From: Lentzea alba
GTDB lineage: Bacteria; Actinomycetota; Actinomycetes; Mycobacteriales; Pseudonocardiaceae
Length of the DNA: 64,000 nucleotides
Assembly (NCBI RefSeq): GCF_011067745.1
Contig: NZ_JAAMPJ010000004.1
Coordinates: 310,001-374,000 of the forward strand
Direction: 5' to 3'
The notes beneath the pieces were generated by a model. The model saw only the letters and a program-made list of their open reading frames with translations, made no database searches and had not been told where the DNA came from. Positions 9,119 through 17,182 of the stretch are shown one piece after another. Both the position numbers and the translations under genes were made by a program. Position 1 is the first letter of the stretch; the number at the start of each line of letters is the position of its first letter.

Positions 9119-11470
9119 TTACTGGCACGCCTCGCAGTCGGGGTCGGTGATGGAGCAGGCATCCGGGGTGACGGGCGAGACGGCGTTGAGCTTGCCGTCG
9201 GTGCCCTGCAGCGTGGACTTCTCCACGTGCGTGGCGCTCTGGGTGCGCAGGTAGTACGTGGTCTTCAGGCCGCGCACCCACGCCAGCTGGTACAGCTCGT
9301 CGAGCTTGCGCCCGCTCGGCTGGGCGAGGTACAGGTTCAGCGACTGCGCCTGATCGATCCACTTCTGCCGGCGCGAGCCCGCCTCGATCAACCACGAGCT
9401 GTCGACCTCGAACGCGGTGGCGTACAAGGCCTTCAGGAACGGCGGCACGCGGTCGATCGCGCCCAGGCTGCCGTCGTGCAGCTTCAGGTCCGAGATCATC
9501 CGCTCGTCCCACAGCTTGCGCTGCTTCAAAGCACGCACCAGGTCCGGGTTGATCACGGTGAAGTCGCCGGACATGTTCGACTTCACGTACAGGTTGCGGT
9601 AGAGCGGTTCGATCGACTGGTTCACGCCGGTGATGTTCGCGATGGTCGCGGTGGGCGCGATGGCCATCACGTTCGAGTTCCGCATGCCGCGCTTCACCTT
9701 CTCGCGCACGGCAGCCCAGTCCAGTGTGGACGAACGGTCCTGCGCCAGCTCACCCTCGGCGCGGGTGGCAGCCAGGATCTCGACCGAGTCGATCGGCAGG
9801 ATGCCCCGCGACCACAGCGAGCCCTCGAACGACTGGTAGGCGCCGCGTTCCTGGGCCAGCTCGGCACTCGCGGAGATCGCGTAGTAGCTGATCTCCTCCA
9901 TGCTGCGGTCCGCGAACTCGACCGCTTCCTCGCTGGCCATCGGCGTGCCGAGGGTGAACAACGCGTCCTGGAAACCCATCAGCCCGAGGCCGACCGGCCG
10001 GTGCTTGAGGTTGGAGTTCCGTGCCTCGGGGATCGTGTAGTAGTTCACGTCGATCACGTTGTCGAGCATCCGCACGGCCGTGCGCACGGTCTTCTCGAGG
10101 CGCGCGTGGTCAATGCCGTTCTCGGTCACGTGCTGTGCGAGGTTGACCGATCCCAGGTTGCACACCGCGACCTCGTCGATCGTGGTGTTCAGCGTGATCT
10201 CGGTGCACAGGTTCGACGAGTGCACGACACCGCTGTGCTGCTGCGGCGAACGCAGGTTGCACGGGTCCTTGAACGTGATCCACGGGTGCCCGGTCTCGAA
10301 CAACATGGTCAGCATGCGCCGCCACAGGTCGACGGCCGGGAGCCGGCGGAAGACCTTGATCTCGCCGTTGGCCGCCTTCTCCTCGTACGCCCGGTACTTG
10401 GCCGCGAACTCGTCACCGAACGCGTCGTGCAGGTCCGGCACCTCGTCAGGGGAGAACAGCGTCCACTGGCCGTTCGCGCGGACCCGGCGCAGGAACTCGT
10501 CCGGCACCCAGTTCGCGGTGTTCATGTCGTGCGTGCGCCGACGCTCGTCACCGGTGTTCTTGCGCAGGTCGAGGAACTCCTCGACGTCGATGTGCCAGGT
10601 TTCGAGGTACGCGCAGACAGCGCCCTTGCGGCGGCCACCCTGATTGACGGCTACGGCCGTGTCGTTGGCGACTTTGAGGAACGGCACGACGCCCTGCGAC
10701 TTGCCGTTGGTGCCCTTGATGTGTGCGCCGATGCCGCGCACCGGGGTCCAGTCGTTGCCGAGACCGCCGGCGAACTTGCTGAGCAGCGCGTTGTTGCTGA
10801 TGCCGTGGAAGATGGCGGCGAGGTCGTCGTCGACAGTGGTCAGGAAGCAGGACGACAGCTGCGGGCGGGTGGTGCCCGAGTTGAACAGCGTCGGGGTCGA
10901 GCACATGAAGTCGAACGACGACAGCAGCTCGTAGAACTCGATCGCGCGGGCGTCGCGGTCGTCCTCTTCGAGAGCGAGGCCCATGGCGACGCGCATGAAG
11001 AACGCCTGCGGGAGCTCGTAGCGGCGGCCGTCGTGGTGCAGGAAGTAGCGGTCGTACAGGGTTTGCAGGCCCAGGAACTGGAAGTTCAGGTCACGCGACG
11101 CGTCCAGGGCCGCACCCAGCCTGACCAGGTCGAAGGACGCGAGGCGCGGGTCGAGCTGGCCGAGTTCGATGCCGTAGTTCACGAACGACAGGAAGTAGTC
11201 CGGGTAGCGCTCGGTCATCTCGGCGTGGTTCAACGGCACGCCGCAGGCCTCGGCGCGCAGCTTGTCCAGCAGCAGCCGGGCGCTGACGTAGGAGTAGTCC
11301 GGGTCCTGCTCGACCATCGTGCGGGCGGCCATGATCGGCGCCAGCGCGAGTTCGGCGTCGGTGATGCCGTCGTAGAGATTTCGCTTGGTCTCGGCCAGCA
11401 CCGCCTCGGCCGACGCGTTGGGCAGGTCGGCACATGCTTCGTTGATGACCACTGAAAGGCGGTCGGGCAC
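9119..11470 (-). CDS. nrdA: Ribonucleotide reductase class I, alpha subunit (truncated ATP-cone)
   Basis: Catalytic subunit converting ribonucleoside diphosphates to deoxy forms. The GTG at 11470 is preceded by GAGGAGAG. Active-site features: CSTPTLFNSGT, SNLCTEI with the thiyl-radical Cys and its Glu, PTATIANITG, TTYYLRTQ with the paired radical-transfer Tyr, and a C-terminal CEACQ redox pair. The N-terminus begins at RLSVVINEA and lacks the first beta-hairpin (the V-x-K-R-D-G block) of the regulatory ATP-cone, while the later cone helices (YDGITDAEL, YSYVSARLLLDKL) remain. Overall activity regulation by dATP may therefore be altered. Confidence 0.93.
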   Translation of the reverse strand: MPDRLSVVINEACADLPNASAEAVLAETKRNLYDGITDAELALAPIMAARTMVEQDPDYSYVSARLLLDKLRAEACGVPLNHAEMTERYPDYFLSFVNYGIELGQLDPRLASFDLVRLGAALDASRDLNFQFLGLQTLYDRYFLHHDGRRYELPQAFFMRVAMGLALEEDDRDARAIEFYELLSSFDFMCSTPTLFNSGTTRPQLSSCFLTTVDDDLAAIFHGISNNALLSKFAGGLGNDWTPVRGIGAHIKGTNGKSQGVVPFLKVANDTAVAVNQGGRRKGAVCAYLETWHIDVEEFLDLRKNTGDERRRTHDMNTANWVPDEFLRRVRANGQWTLFSPDEVPDLHDAFGDEFAAKYRAYEEKAANGEIKVFRRLPAVDLWRRMLTMLFETGHPWITFKDPCNLRSPQQHSGVVHSSNLCTEITLNTTIDEVAVCNLGSVNLAQHVTENGIDHARLEKTVRTAVRMLDNVIDVNYYTIPEARNSNLKHRPVGLGLMGFQDALFTLGTPMASEEAVEFADRSMEEISYYAISASAELAQERGAYQSFEGSLWSRGILPIDSVEILAATRAEGELAQDRSSTLDWAAVREKVKRGMRNSNVMAIAPTATIANITGVNQSIEPLYRNLYVKSNMSGDFTVINPDLVRALKQRKLWDERMISDLKLHDGSLGAIDRVPPFLKALYATAFEVDSSWLIEAGSRRQKWIDQAQSLNLYLAQPSGRKLDELYQLAWVRGLKTTYYLRTQSATHVEKSTLQGTDGKLNAVSPVTPDACSITDPDCEACQ

Positions 11471-11578
11471 GCTCTCTCCTCGCGAGCTCGGCTCGAAGGA
11501 ATGCATGCGCGCGCCACTGAGGGCACACAGCTGCCCTCCCTCGAGGCACCGTGTCGTGCGCGCAGGCTTGCGCACACA

Positions 11579-11750
11579 CCAGTGGCAGGTCTTCGGACTC
11601 GTGGGCGTACCTCTAACGCCTACCGGCCGTCGCTTCCCAGGTCTCGCGACCCAGTGCTTCGTTGACGGCTTTCGTTCCCACTCACCGCTGCGGGGCAGTC
11701 CTGGTCTTTCACCAGGTTCCCTCTTGCCTCACCGGCCCGTTGCTCCGAGT
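11579..11750 (-). ncRNA. Cobalamin (B12) riboswitch controlling nrdAB
   Basis: Read on the minus strand, the leader shows the AdoCbl-riboswitch core in order: GGGAACCTGGTGAAAGACC, CTGCCCCGCAGCGGTGAG, GGGAACGAAAGCC, CACTGGGTCGC, CCTGGGAAG, then GAAGACCTGCCACTGG as the B12 box at 11579-11594. It lies about 110 nt before the nrdA start. Streptomyces class Ia nrdABS has the same type of control, switching off this enzyme when coenzyme B12 allows the class II enzyme to work. Downstream GC-rich inverted repeats between 11480 and 11578 could form the expression platform. Confidence 0.92.
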
Positions 11751-11769
11751 CGGTGAACCACCAGCGCGG

Positions 11770-11814
11770 CAGATACTACATGTTGGGGTGCGGCCTTGAT
11801 CACCACCCAACATG
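11770..11814 (-). promoter_or_regulatory. Probable nrdAB promoter with inverted repeat
   Basis: Upstream of the riboswitch, CATGTTGGG (11779-11787) and CCCAACATG (11806-11814) are perfectly complementary 9-nt arms separated by 18 nt. On the minus strand TAGTAT (about 11770-11775) follows the inner arm and is a good -10 hexamer. The arms are a candidate repressor site; they do not match the NrdR box as remembered. The assignment to nrdAB rather than to the small plus-strand gene is inferred from orientation. Confidence 0.4.
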
Positions 11815-11841
11815 GGCGTGTCCTGGGTTATGGTGATCTAC

Positions 11842-12009
11842 GTGGGTGAGGTTCGGCCGAAGGTCGTCGCAGGTGCTCTGCTCAGTGCGGGGCTCGCTTC
11901 GACGTCCCTCGCCGTCGGTGCCGCGGCGCCCGTGACGAGCGGGGTGCTGGCCGTGTCGGCGGTGCTGGTGCTGATCACCACCCGGCGATCAGCGCGACCC
12001 CGAGACTGA
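11842..12009 (+). CDS. Small two-TM hypothetical protein
   Basis: A 55-residue candidate with two hydrophobic segments (about 10-30 and 33-47) and a basic C-terminus; no family recognised. A TATGGT hexamer about 10 nt before the GTG at 11842 would give a leaderless transcript, common in actinobacteria. An in-frame ATG at 11812 is the alternative start. The last 35 nt overlap the convergent lysE gene, which weakens the case. It could be a chance frame. Confidence 0.35.
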   Translation: MGEVRPKVVAGALLSAGLASTSLAVGAAAPVTSGVLAVSAVLVLITTRRSARPRD

Positions 12010-12553
12010 TCATCACGGCGGCGATCAGGCCGTCCAGCACCCGCCACGAGCGGGGCTTCGCGAACAGCGGGCTGAGCAGCCGGGCGCCGAACCCGAGCGC
12101 GACGAACCAGGTGACGCTCGCGGTGACCGCGCCGACCCCGAACAGCCAGCGGCCGGCCGCGATCGAGCCGAGCAGCAGCAGCGTGTCCAGGTAGACGTGC
12201 GGGTTGAGCCAGGTCAGGGCGAGCGCGGTGAGCACGGGCCGGTTCGAACCGGTGTCGGCGACGGTCATCGACGACGGCTGGAACGCCCTGCGCGCCGCCA
12301 GAAACCCGTATCCCAGCAGGAAAAGCCCGCCGACGACGGCGGCGACGGTGATCGCCTGCGGCCACCTGCGGACGATGGCCCCGAACCCCGCGACGCCCAC
12401 CGCGACGAGGATCGCGTCCGAAATGGCGCACACGGCGACGACCTTGCCCACGGCCTGACGTCGAAGTCCTTGGCGCAGCACGAAAGCGTTCTGCGCGCCG
12501 ATCGCGACGATCAGGGTCATCATGGTGCCGAAGCCGAGCAGCAAGTCAGTCAC
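11975..12553 (-). CDS. lysE: LysE/ArgO-family amino acid exporter
   Basis: A 192-residue inner-membrane exporter of basic amino acids (lysine/arginine). The signature GAQNAFVLRQGL near residue 19 and the TWLNPHVYLD block at about 113 are characteristic, and five to six transmembrane segments cover the length. GTG start at 12553. It is divergent from the LysG/ArgP-type regulator, the arrangement known from Corynebacterium lysE-lysG, where the regulator induces export when cytosolic lysine or arginine rises. Confidence 0.9.
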   Translation of the reverse strand: MTDLLLGFGTMMTLIVAIGAQNAFVLRQGLRRQAVGKVVAVCAISDAILVAVGVAGFGAIVRRWPQAITVAAVVGGLFLLGYGFLAARRAFQPSSMTVADTGSNRPVLTALALTWLNPHVYLDTLLLLGSIAAGRWLFGVGAVTASVTWFVALGFGARLLSPLFAKPRSWRVLDGLIAAVMISLGVALIAGW

Positions 12554-12622
12554 GTCGTCGACGGTATTGACGCCGTCTTGATGAGACCAGCTAAAGATTC
12601 TTACGTATCATTAGCAGCCGTG
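12554..12622. promoter_or_regulatory. lysE-lysG divergent promoter region
   Basis: A 69-nt, relatively AT-rich gap between the divergent starts. It holds TTCTTACGTATCATTAG near the regulator start, a likely -10 area and the expected place of the LysG operator by analogy with the corynebacterial pair. No exact operator can be defined by eye. Confidence 0.45.
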
Positions 12623-13480
12623 ATGGATCTCGACCTGGTGCGCACCCTGCTGGCAGTCGTCGACGCGGGCACGTTCGACGCTGCCGCGGCAGCGTTGCAC
12701 GTCACTCCGTCCGCTGTCTCCCAACGGATCAAGGCACTGGAGCAGCGAACGGGTCGTGTGCTGCTGGTGCGGGCCCGGCCGGTGCGGCTGACGCCGTCGG
12801 GAGAGGTTCTGGTTCGGTACGGTCGGCAACTGCTCGCTCTGGACCAGGACCTCGACGCGGCGCTGGGGGAGGACGCCCTCGTGCGGGTGCCGATCGCGGT
12901 GAACGCTGATTCGCTCGCCACGTGGTTCCTGCCCGCCCTGCAACGGGTTTCGCCAGAGCTGAAGATCTCGTTCGACCTCCACCGCGAGGACCAGGACCAC
13001 ACGACGGCGTTGTTGCGGCAAGGTGTGGTGATGGCCGCGGTCACGTCGTCGCGGGAGCCGGTCGCCGGGTGCTCGGTCCGCAAGCTCGGCGACATCCGTT
13101 ACGCCGCAATGGCTTCGCAGTCCTTCATAGACCGGTACCAAGAAGGCGCGCTGAAGTCGTGGCTGCCGGACGCGCCGGTCGTGGTGTTCGACCGCAACGA
13201 CGACCTTCAGGACAGGTTCGTGCGCACGCTGACCCGCGGTCGCGGCGCGTCGGACCACCGTCACTACGTGCCGTCGTCCGAGGTGTACGTGCGAACGATC
13301 GTGGCGGGCCTCGGCTGGGGCATGGTGCCGCCGCAGCAGCTGCAGGACGGCCTGGTCGACCTCGCGCCCGGCCGGACGATCTCCGTGCCGCTGTACTGGC
13401 AGCAGTGGAAGCTCGACTCGCCGGCCCTCACCGCGGTCGCCGACGCGGTCTACGGCGAGGCCGGTGTGGCGCTCGAGTAG
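12623..13480 (+). CDS. lysG: LysR-type regulator, LysG/ArgP family
   Basis: A 285-residue LysR-type activator. N-terminal winged HTH (residues 1-60: LRT-like helix, AAAALHVTPSAVSQRIKALE), then a substrate-binding domain (about 90-285). Its divergent position to lysE identifies it as the LysG/ArgP type that senses lysine/arginine. The ATG at 12623 begins at the family's MDLDLVRTLLAVVDAGTF block; the long upstream open frame is antisense to lysE and not coding. A GTG three bases earlier is an equal alternative. Confidence 0.9.
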   Translation: MDLDLVRTLLAVVDAGTFDAAAAALHVTPSAVSQRIKALEQRTGRVLLVRARPVRLTPSGEVLVRYGRQLLALDQDLDAALGEDALVRVPIAVNADSLATWFLPALQRVSPELKISFDLHREDQDHTTALLRQGVVMAAVTSSREPVAGCSVRKLGDIRYAAMASQSFIDRYQEGALKSWLPDAPVVVFDRNDDLQDRFVRTLTRGRGASDHRHYVPSSEVYVRTIVAGLGWGMVPPQQLQDGLVDLAPGRTISVPLYWQQWKLDSPALTAVADAVYGEAGVALE

Positions 13481-13561
13481 GGCCTGTCGAAACCCTGAGG
13501 GCAACCTGTCGGCTTCCTGAACCCAGGAACAGGACGGGTTCGCGCCCACGTTGACCGGTAT

Positions 13562-14269
13562 GTGCTGATTCCTCGACTTGCCGCCACCGGCGGTTCACTC
13601 GCCGTCGTCGCGACGGTGGCCATGGTGGGTCTGCTCGACCTCACCGTCGGCCCGCTGCGCCGCACGATCAGCGAGTACGCGCTGGGCGACTACCGTCCGG
13701 TGTTCGACGTCGCCGTGGTGCTGCTGGCCGTCGGTTCGCTCGCGATCCTCACCGCGCTCGTCCACAAGGGACTGACCAGATGGCGGTCCGGCGGCTCGAT
13801 CGCGTTGACCCTGTGGTCGGTCGGGTTGTTCCTGGTGGTGGTGTTCCCCAAGACGAACTGGGCGATGGGCACCAACCAGCTCAGCGGCAGCATCCACCGG
13901 TTCGGCAGCATGCTCGCGTTCGTCAGCCTGCCGATCGCGGTGATCCTGCTGGCCAGGCCGTGGCTGCGCGATCACGTGTGGGGAAAGCACGCGAGGTTCA
14001 CGATGGCGTCCGGCCTGTTGAGCGTTGTGGCGTTCACCCCGCTCCTTTACGCCATTGTGCTGGGTGCGACCTCCGACGTTCGGTGGTGGGTCGTGTTCCC
14101 GTTGGGCTACATCGAGAGGATCTTGGTCATCGCCGAGGTGATCGCGGTGCTCGTCGTCGGGCTGTGGGCGATCGCGGCCAGTAGGGTTGCGCCATGGCGA
14201 GTTGGGGAGACCTCGCGGATTACGTCCGCGCCGAGTACGACGTCATCCACGACGAGGACGAGGAGCTGA
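13562..14269 (+). CDS. DUF998-family membrane protein
   Basis: A 235-residue integral membrane protein with about six transmembrane segments. Family features: TISEYALGDY after the first segment, PKTNWAMGTNQLSGSIHRFGSMLAF in the middle loop, read here as separate pieces PKTNWAMGTN and SIHRFGSMLAF. Function unknown in the family. The final 25 residues are Ser/Thr/Arg-rich and read through the start of the next gene (76-nt overlap), so the natural C-terminus is non-conserved. GTG start. Confidence 0.75.
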   Translation: MLIPRLAATGGSLAVVATVAMVGLLDLTVGPLRRTISEYALGDYRPVFDVAVVLLAVGSLAILTALVHKGLTRWRSGGSIALTLWSVGLFLVVVFPKTNWAMGTNQLSGSIHRFGSMLAFVSLPIAVILLARPWLRDHVWGKHARFTMASGLLSVVAFTPLLYAIVLGATSDVRWWVVFPLGYIERILVIAEVIAVLVVGLWAIAASRVAPWRVGETSRITSAPSTTSSTTRTRS

Positions 14270-14604
14270 GGATCCTCTTCACCTTCGGTGACGAGGACGA
14301 GGGCGACGATGAACGCACGCAGGTCGTGATCATCGTCCGGGAAGTGCTCGACAAGCTGCACGAATGGGTGCAGATCGCCTCCCCGTGCGGGCTCGCGAAG
14401 GACGTGAACCTCCGCGACGTGCTGGAGGAGGTCGGCAAGTCCACCGTGGCGTGCGGTCTCGCGATCATGGGCGAGCACGTGGTGGTCCGGCACTCGCTTC
14501 CGCTGGTGGATCTCGACATCCACGAGTTCACCGACCCGCTGCAGCTGCTCGCCGGTACGGCGGACATGCTCGAGGAACAGTTCTGGGGAGGCGATGGCTA
14601 CTGA
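14194..14604 (+). CDS. YbjN-like acidic hypothetical protein
   Basis: A 136-residue acidic soluble protein. Pattern of an amphipathic N-terminal helix, then alternating beta strands (LRILFTFG, RTQVVIIVREVL, WVQIASPCG) and a C-terminal helix (LLAGTADMLEEQ) resembles the YbjN/type III secretion chaperone-like fold of actinobacterial hypotheticals. No catalytic motif. It overlaps the DUF998 gene and its TGA shares one base with the next ATG (TGATG), so it is co-translated with the downstream gene. Confidence 0.65.
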   Translation: MASWGDLADYVRAEYDVIHDEDEELRILFTFGDEDEGDDERTQVVIIVREVLDKLHEWVQIASPCGLAKDVNLRDVLEEVGKSTVACGLAIMGEHVVVRHSLPLVDLDIHEFTDPLQLLAGTADMLEEQFWGGDGY

Positions 14605-15170
14605 TGTTCGACTTGACGCCCGCGACAGATCAGCTGGCGGTCCTGGTGCGCAACGTTTCGGACAGTGATCTCAAGGCACCGACCCCGTGTCCCGACTACA
14701 CCGTCGGTGACCTGCTCGACCACGTGAACGGCCTGTCGGTCGCCTTCACCATGGCGGCGCGGAAGACCCCGATGGCCGGCACGGGCGCCGGTGACGCGGC
14801 CAGGCTGCCGCTGGACTTCCGCGAGTCGATGCCGGCGCGGCTCGCCGAGCTCGCGTCGGCCTGGCGCGCGCCGTCGTCCTGGGAGGGCATGACCGCGGCG
14901 GGCGGTGTCGACCTGCCCGGCGAGGTCGCGGGCGCGGTGGCGCTCGACGAGGTCGTGCTGCACGGCTGGGACCTGGCCCGCGCGACCGGCCAGGACTTCG
15001 CGGTCGACGAGGACCTGCTCCAGGTCGTCTACGGCTTCGTGTCCTCGATCGGTCCGGACGACCGCGACGGCTCGCTGTTCGGAGCCGCGGTGGAGGTCGA
15101 CTCGAACGCGCCGCTGCTGGACCGTGTCCTGGGACTCAGTGGGCGGAATCCCGGGTGGCACCTAGGTTAG
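14604..15170 (+). CDS. TIGR03086-type metal-binding (mycothiol maleylpyruvate isomerase-like) protein
   Basis: A 188-residue DinB-fold protein. The block TPCPDYTVGDLLDHVNGL (about 26-43) with a metal-ligand His, a second region DEVVLHGWDLARATGQ (about 116-131) with another His, and the AVDEDLLQ helix are typical of the actinobacterial TIGR03086 family related to mycothiol-dependent isomerases. Reaction unknown. Start ATG overlaps the previous stop. An iron box overlaps its last codons but serves the next gene. Confidence 0.78.
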   Translation: MFDLTPATDQLAVLVRNVSDSDLKAPTPCPDYTVGDLLDHVNGLSVAFTMAARKTPMAGTGAGDAARLPLDFRESMPARLAELASAWRAPSSWEGMTAAGGVDLPGEVAGAVALDEVVLHGWDLARATGQDFAVDEDLLQVVYGFVSSIGPDDRDGSLFGAAVEVDSNAPLLDRVLGLSGRNPGWHLG

Positions 15171-15180
15171 GCTCTCCTAA
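15162..15180 (+). promoter_or_regulatory. Iron box (IdeR/DmdR-type operator)
   Basis: The 19-mer cTAGGTTAGGCTctCCTAA matches the actinobacterial DtxR/IdeR consensus TTAGGTTAGGCTAACCTAA at 16 of 19 positions, with an intact left half and CCTAA on the right. It overlaps the stop codon of the preceding gene and ends one base before the GTG at 15182. TAGGTT within the box is also a likely -10, so iron-loaded regulator would block a leaderless transcript of the next gene. Confidence 0.75.
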
Positions 15181-15181
15181 C

Positions 15182-15520
15182 GTGAGAGCGATTACGGTGC
15201 AGGTTCGGGCCGGCCTGGGCGTGGGACGTCTGGCCGCCGCGGTCGATTCCCTGGTGGAACTGCATCCCGAACTGTGCCGATCCGGCTTCGCGCACCGTGA
15301 GGTCGTGGACCCCGCCGCCGCCACGGACGCCGCACTGGCCGAGGCGGAGGCGGGGCTCGACCTCCAGGCGGGCGTGCTGATGCAGACCGTGTGGCTCGAC
15401 GCCGGTCCCGCGCGGTCCGGCCGGATCGTGCTGGTGCTGCACGACATCGTCGCCGACCGGATGCCGAGCATCCTGCCGTGGCTGGTGCAGGCCTGGAAGC
15501 AACCCGCGCTGGTCAGCTGA
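15182..15520 (+). CDS. Iron-regulated mini condensation-domain-like protein
   Basis: A 112-residue protein starting one base after an iron box, probably leaderless. Its layout resembles the N-terminal half of an NRPS condensation domain: AAAVDSLVELHPELCRSGF like the helix of AL-x-x-LV-x-R-H-x-x-L-R, then LQAGVLMQTVWLDAG and VLVLHDIVADRMPSILPWL, which aligns with the catalytic strand HH-x-x-x-D-G but reads HD-I-V-A-D-R, so the second His is Asp. A complete C domain is about 450 residues, so this cannot catalyse by the usual mechanism. A role with siderophore enzymes is inferred from iron control. Confidence 0.6.
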   Translation: MRAITVQVRAGLGVGRLAAAVDSLVELHPELCRSGFAHREVVDPAAATDAALAEAEAGLDLQAGVLMQTVWLDAGPARSGRIVLVLHDIVADRMPSILPWLVQAWKQPALVS

Positions 15521-15815
15521 CGCCCAGGCCGCCGACGATCTCCACCTTCTGCCCGGAGAACTCGCCGGTCAGCATCGGCATGGCCTCCGCGATCGCGGCC
15601 TTGGTCTCCGGCAACTGCAACGAGTCCGCGTGGTGCCGCGCGGACTCCCAGATCTCGCTGACCCAGATCTTGTCCTCGTCCTCGGGATCGAGCCCGACCG
15701 CGTACACCCGGCAGCCGGCCTCCCGCAGGCCGTCCCCGCCGCGAGTCAGGATCGCCACCACGTCGTCGCGGTGACCGGGCTTGGTCCTCATCGAGCCGAT
15801 GTAGCCGAACGCCAT
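15513..15815 (-). CDS. Antibiotic-biosynthesis-monooxygenase (ABM) fold protein
   Basis: A 100-residue dimeric alpha/beta-barrel (ABM/quinol monooxygenase-like) protein. GYIGSMRTKPGHRDDVVAIL forms the first strand and helix (here 20 residues, typical), followed by CRVYAVGLDPEDEDKIWVSEIW, described as strand pairs CRVYAVGLD and KIWVSEIW. The family includes cofactor-free oxygenases, peroxiredoxin-like and haem-degrading enzymes; no specific residue decides between them here. Being convergent with an iron-regulated gene, it shares no promoter with it. The 3' ends overlap by 8 nt. Confidence 0.78.
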   Translation of the reverse strand: MAFGYIGSMRTKPGHRDDVVAILTRGGDGLREAGCRVYAVGLDPEDEDKIWVSEIWESARHHADSLQLPETKAAIAEAMPMLTGEFSGQKVEIVGGLGVS

Positions 15816-15825
15816 GCGGCGAATC

Positions 15826-16521
15826 CTATTTCCGCATCGCCACGAACACGTGCTCCTTGCCCGGCCGGTCCGGCGCGTCGCGCACGTCCACGACCTCGAA
15901 GCCGCACCGGCCCAGGCTCTGCTCGATCTCGGGACGGGAGCGGAACCGCAGCGTCGACTCCGAGGCGATCATCGAGCCGTCCGGGAACCGGTAGGTGTGG
16001 CGGAACGACACGAACGGCAGGTTCACGCCGAGCAGTTCGAGCTGCTCGCGAACGCCGCCCCGCACCCGCGGCTCCGCCCGCGACCAGTCCTCCCAGGCTC
16101 GGCGCTCCGGGCGGCGCGTCTCGAACACGAGGTACCCGCCGGGCCGCAGCGCGTCGTGCACAGCTCGGAGCACGGTCTCCCAGTCGTCACCGAGGAACAC
16201 CTGCGCCACGTTGCCGGTCATGGTCGCGAGATCGACCTGCAACGGGGGCAGCGACGTCGCGTCGCCGTGGATCCACCTCACCCGCGCGTCCTTGGCTCGC
16301 GCGATCTCGAGCGACGCCAGGGCCGGATCCACCCCGAAGACCGTGAGTCCGGCGTCGGCCAGCAGCGTCGCGAAACTCCCGGTGCCGCAGCCGAGGTCGA
16401 GCACCGAGCGGGCACCGACACCGGCAGCGATCTCCAGGTACAGCGACAGATCGTCGCGCGGCCCGTCGAACTGGTCGTAGATCCGGGCGAGTCGGGGATC
16501 GGCGAAAATCGCGTCAGGCAT
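15826..16521 (-). CDS. Class I SAM-dependent methyltransferase
   Basis: A 231-residue Rossmann methyltransferase. Motif I SVLDLGCGTGSFA (about 39-51), acidic motif II residue in VFGVDPALAS, motif III area VDLATMTGNVAQVFL and the post-III block LRPGGYLVFETR are all present. Acceptor unknown. Its ATG overlaps the 3' end of the DUF3800 gene by 8 nt, so it is probably the last gene of the MoxR-VWA-DUF3800 transcript. Confidence 0.85.
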   Translation of the reverse strand: MPDAIFADPRLARIYDQFDGPRDDLSLYLEIAAGVGARSVLDLGCGTGSFATLLADAGLTVFGVDPALASLEIARAKDARVRWIHGDATSLPPLQVDLATMTGNVAQVFLGDDWETVLRAVHDALRPGGYLVFETRRPERRAWEDWSRAEPRVRGGVREQLELLGVNLPFVSFRHTYRFPDGSMIASESTLRFRSRPEIEQSLGRCGFEVVDVRDAPDRPGKEHVFVAMRK

Positions 16522-17182
16522 TCCACATCCTAGGCCCGACGACGAACGGCATCAGCAACTCGATCACCTCGCGGTCTGGTTTTCCGTTGAGTTCTTCCTC
16601 CGCGACCCGCCGGGCGATCCCGGCCAGGAAGTCGGCCACCTGCACGCGGGCGTCGTACTGCGAGTCGACCAACGTCAGGTTTTCCAGTCGCGGCGCCATC
16701 TTCTTGAGCTGCCGGATGCGTCCATCGGTCAGCGACAGCTGCTGGTCGTGCACGATCGACACCGGGCCGCTCCACTGCGCGACGGCCCGCAGTATCGCAG
16801 GAAACAACGGGTCCAGCGTCCCGCCCGGTCCGCGGGCGCGCAGCAGGTCGTTGTAGTGCTCCAGCGGTCCGGACACGCGACCGAACTCCGCGCGCACCCG
16901 AGAGGCCAGGAACCGCCGCTTGTCCACGAGCTGCACGCGGGCGCGACCGGCCAGCGGCCCGGACGGCCCGAGGAACCACAGCAGCACCCACCGGTTCTTC
17001 GTGCGCAGCAGGTGGTTCGCCTTGTACTCCAGCGCGGGCGACTTGATCATCGAACGCAACGCCTCGACACACGACGAGGCCTCGTCCCGCGTCATCCGCA
17101 CGCCGGCGTGCGCGAAGACCGCCGTGACGCCGCCGACGAGCTTCTCGCCCTCGGAACCCGACTCGTCGCAGGCGATCTCCAT
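16514..17182 (-). CDS. DUF3800-like protein
   Basis: A 222-residue protein starting at an ATG that shares a base with the upstream stop (TGATG), so it is translated with the VWA protein. It begins MEIACDESGSEG, the D-E-S-G opening of DUF3800, and has Asp146 in VHDQQ and QVADFLAG (181-188) near the C-terminus, where DUF3800 has a conserved D-x-x-AD-x-x-G. DUF3800 has been proposed to adopt an RNase H-like fold with acidic metal ligands. It may be the effector of the three-gene unit. Basic stretches (RTKNRW, RRFLASR) would suit nucleic-acid contact. Confidence 0.65.
   Translation of the reverse strand: MEIACDESGSEGEKLVGGVTAVFAHAGVRMTRDEASSCVEALRSMIKSPALEYKANHLLRTKNRWVLLWFLGPSGPLAGRARVQLVDKRRFLASRVRAEFGRVSGPLEHYNDLLRARGPGGTLDPLFPAILRAVAQWSGPVSIVHDQQLSLTDGRIRQLKKMAPRLENLTLVDSQYDARVQVADFLAGIARRVAEEELNGKPDREVIELLMPFVVGPRMWNA

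Noticed and set aside
8633..11455. 940-residue plus-strand open frame opposite nrdAB
   Set aside because: Antisense shadow of conserved nrdA/nrdB; composition is Val/Arg/Gln/His-rich without any recognisable domain.
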